Positions 62,690-64,000 of a DNA stretch of 64,000 bases are shown here, in pieces (positions within the stretch are counted from its first letter, which is position 1; each line of letters opens with the position of its first letter). This stretch comes from CBDBBY01 sp965205055. GTDB taxonomy: Bacteria; Pseudomonadota; Alphaproteobacteria; Rhodobacterales; Rhodobacteraceae. The stretch is taken from positions 3,534,001 to 3,598,000 of the forward strand of contig OZ242030.1 in assembly GCA_965205055.1 (NCBI GenBank). Reading direction: 5' to 3'. Made by a program: the position numbers and the translations under genes. Under the pieces are notes generated by a model that made no database searches, was not told the DNA's origin, and worked only from the letters and a program-made list of their open reading frames with translations.

Positions 62690-64000
62690 TCAGATATTCA
62701 TATAAGTATGCCCCTCGTCGCGGGCGCCGGGATGAGTGACCGCGCCGGTCCTCGTGGGTCCGACCAGCTTGGCGTATTTCCAAAGAGCGCCCGCGCCATA
62801 AATGGTCTGGCGGGCCCCTTGCCAGCGCTCCCGCCTGCTTGCGAGCTCCTCGTCCGAAACATCGACCGAAATCGAGCCCTCGCGCGCGTTGATCGTAATG
62901 ATGTCGCCGTCGCGGACGAGCGCGATCGGTCCGCAATGCGCGCTTTCCGGACCGACATGCCCGACGCAGAAGCCGCGCGTCGCGCCGGAAAACCGTCCGT
63001 CAGTGATCAACGCGACTTTTTTGCCCATTCCTTGGCCGGAAAGCGCGGCGGTGGTCGCAAGCATCTCGCGCATGCCCGGGCCGCCTGCGGGACCTTCGTT
63101 TCTGATGACGATGACCTCGCCTTCCTCGTACGCGCGCTCCTTGATCGCGGCGAACGCGTCCTCTTCGCATTCGAAGACCCGCGCCGCACCCGAAAACACG
63201 ATCTGGTCCTCGGTCATGCCCGCGATCTTCACGATGGCCCCGTCCGGAGCGAGATTGCCCTTCAATCCCACGACGCCGCCGGTGGTCGAGAGGGGCGTCG
63301 AAACCGGATGGATGACCTTGCCGTCCGCTTCGCGCTCGACAAGATCGATCTCCTCGCCGATCGTTCTTCCGGTGGCGACGATGCAGTCCTCATGGATGAG
63401 GCCGACCTTGCGAAGCTCTTTCAGCACGACAGGCACGCCGCCGGCCTCGTAAAGATCCTTGGCGACGTATTCGCCGCCGGGCCTCAAGCTGACGAAATAT
63501 GGCGTGTCCCGAAAAATGTCGCACACGTCGAGCAGGTCGAATTCGATCCCCGCCTCGTGGGCGATGGCGGGAAGGTGGAGTCCGGCGTTCGTGGAGCCGC
63601 CCGTGCAGGCCACGACGCGCGCGGCGTTCTCCAGCGATTTGCGGGTGACGACGTCGCGGGCGCGGATGTTCTTTTCCAGCAGGGTCATCACGGCGGTGCC
63701 GGAGGCTTCGCAGAACTGGTCCCGGCTCTCGTACGGGGCGGGCGCGCCGGAAGAATTTGGGAGGGCGAGGCCGATGGCTTCCGACACGCATGCCATCGTG
63801 TTCGCGGTGAACTGTCCGCCGCACGCTCCCGCCGAGGGGCAGGCGACCCTTTCCAGCGTCCGCAGCGCCGCATCCGACATTGCTCCGGCTTGGTGCTTTC
63901 CGACCGCTTCGAAGACGTCTTGGACGGTCACGTCTTCGCCGTCCAGGCGGCCCGGCAGGATGGAGCCGCCGTAAATGAACACCGACGGCACGTTCAGCCG
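62690..64000 (-). CDS. ilvD: Dihydroxy-acid dehydratase, 5' end outside the window
   Basis: The visible ~436 residues are the C-terminal three quarters of the Fe-S enzyme that converts dihydroxy-acids to 2-keto acids in valine, leucine and isoleucine synthesis. It carries the Fe-S Cys in CPSAGACGGQFTANTMACVS, plus ACTGGSTNAGLHLPAIAHEA, GNLAPDGAIVKIAG, and the late ALITDGRFSGATRGFCVGHV with the catalytic Ser region. The frame is open to the last base of the window. The C terminus is short and ends HTYMNI. Confidence 0.95.
   Translation of the reverse strand, partial: RLNVPSVFIYGGSILPGRLDGEDVTVQDVFEAVGKHQAGAMSDAALRTLERVACPSAGACGGQFTANTMACVSEAIGLALPNSSGAPAPYESRDQFCEASGTAVMTLLEKNIRARDVVTRKSLENAARVVACTGGSTNAGLHLPAIAHEAGIEFDLLDVCDIFRDTPYFVSLRPGGEYVAKDLYEAGGVPVVLKELRKVGLIHEDCIVATGRTIGEEIDLVEREADGKVIHPVSTPLSTTGGVVGLKGNLAPDGAIVKIAGMTEDQIVFSGAARVFECEEDAFAAIKERAYEEGEVIVIRNEGPAGGPGMREMLATTAALSGQGMGKKVALITDGRFSGATRGFCVGHVGPESAHCGPIALVRDGDIITINAREGSISVDVSDEELASRRERWQGARQTIYGAGALWKYAKLVGPTRTGAVTHPGARDEGHTYMNI

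Noticed and set aside
1..64000. tRNA or rRNA genes
   Set aside because: I looked for T-loop and acceptor-stem patterns near the recombinase and in intergenic regions and saw none convincing; a covariance search was not possible here.

Overview
The window looks like an alphaproteobacterial chromosome. Supporting genes are hemH coupled to an NDUFAF5-type methyltransferase, ubiG, ilvD, TRAP transporters of both the TAXI and DctP types, and tyrosine-recombinase and type IV toxin-antitoxin types common in that class. I could not assign a genus. Metabolic genes are G+C-rich and tightly packed. Between them lie long, poorly coding stretches full of decayed insertion sequences, short inverted-repeat elements and broken toxin-antitoxin loci. 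That pattern suggests a genome that has received much mobile DNA and is losing it by decay.

Layout. (1) 0-7.7 kb: a catabolic/transport cluster with a glutathione transferase, an amidohydrolase, an arylsulfotransferase, and a TAXI-type TRAP binding protein with its fused permease. It is interleaved with remnants of an aldehyde dehydrogenase, a short-chain dehydrogenase and a sulfatase. (2) 8.1-18.2 kb: an IS110 remnant, then a 4.3-4.8 kb segment present twice in tandem. Each copy has hicB, a decayed hicA, an AAA ATPase, a small DNA-binding-like protein and a secreted Sel1-repeat protein. (3) 18.2-20 kb: an AbiEi antitoxin with a stump of its AbiEii toxin, and IS5/IS21 remnants. (4) 20-25.7 kb: housekeeping genes hemH, a methyltransferase, a DASS transporter, ubiG and a prolyl aminopeptidase. 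(5) 25.7-39 kb: an accessory graveyard with a Fic protein, a MITE-truncated EamA transporter, orphan antitoxins, a KAP ATPase, IS remnants, an ImmA/IrrE-like protein and a frameshifted recombinase. (6) 39-45.6 kb: a second catabolic operon with an N-formylglutamate amidohydrolase-like enzyme, a complete DctP/Q/M TRAP system, an aldehyde dehydrogenase and an iron alcohol dehydrogenase. (7) 46-50.3 kb: an AAA ATPase bracketed by copies of the alcohol dehydrogenase 3' end, then a FadH-like reductase. (8) 51.3-62.3 kb: a defence island. (9) 62.7-64 kb: ilvD, cut by the window edge.

The defence island is the most interesting part. A WYL regulator of the BrxR/CapW type stands upstream of a compact four-gene operon: hsdM, hsdS, an OLD-like AAA ATPase and an unrecognised protein with an HDRY motif. 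No hsdR lies anywhere in the window, so the ATPase and HDRY protein may supply the effector arm that HsdR normally provides. Next to it is a single-chain SIR2-APAZ-Argonaute protein, of the NAD-depleting short-Argonaute kind. A paired repeat carrying a perfect terminator-like hairpin sits on either side of the HDRY/ATPase/hsd/WYL block.

A second theme is antitoxins that outlive their toxins. hicB (twice), abiEi, higA and two Phd/YefM-type antitoxins are intact, while every recognisable partner toxin is missing, truncated or has lost key residues.
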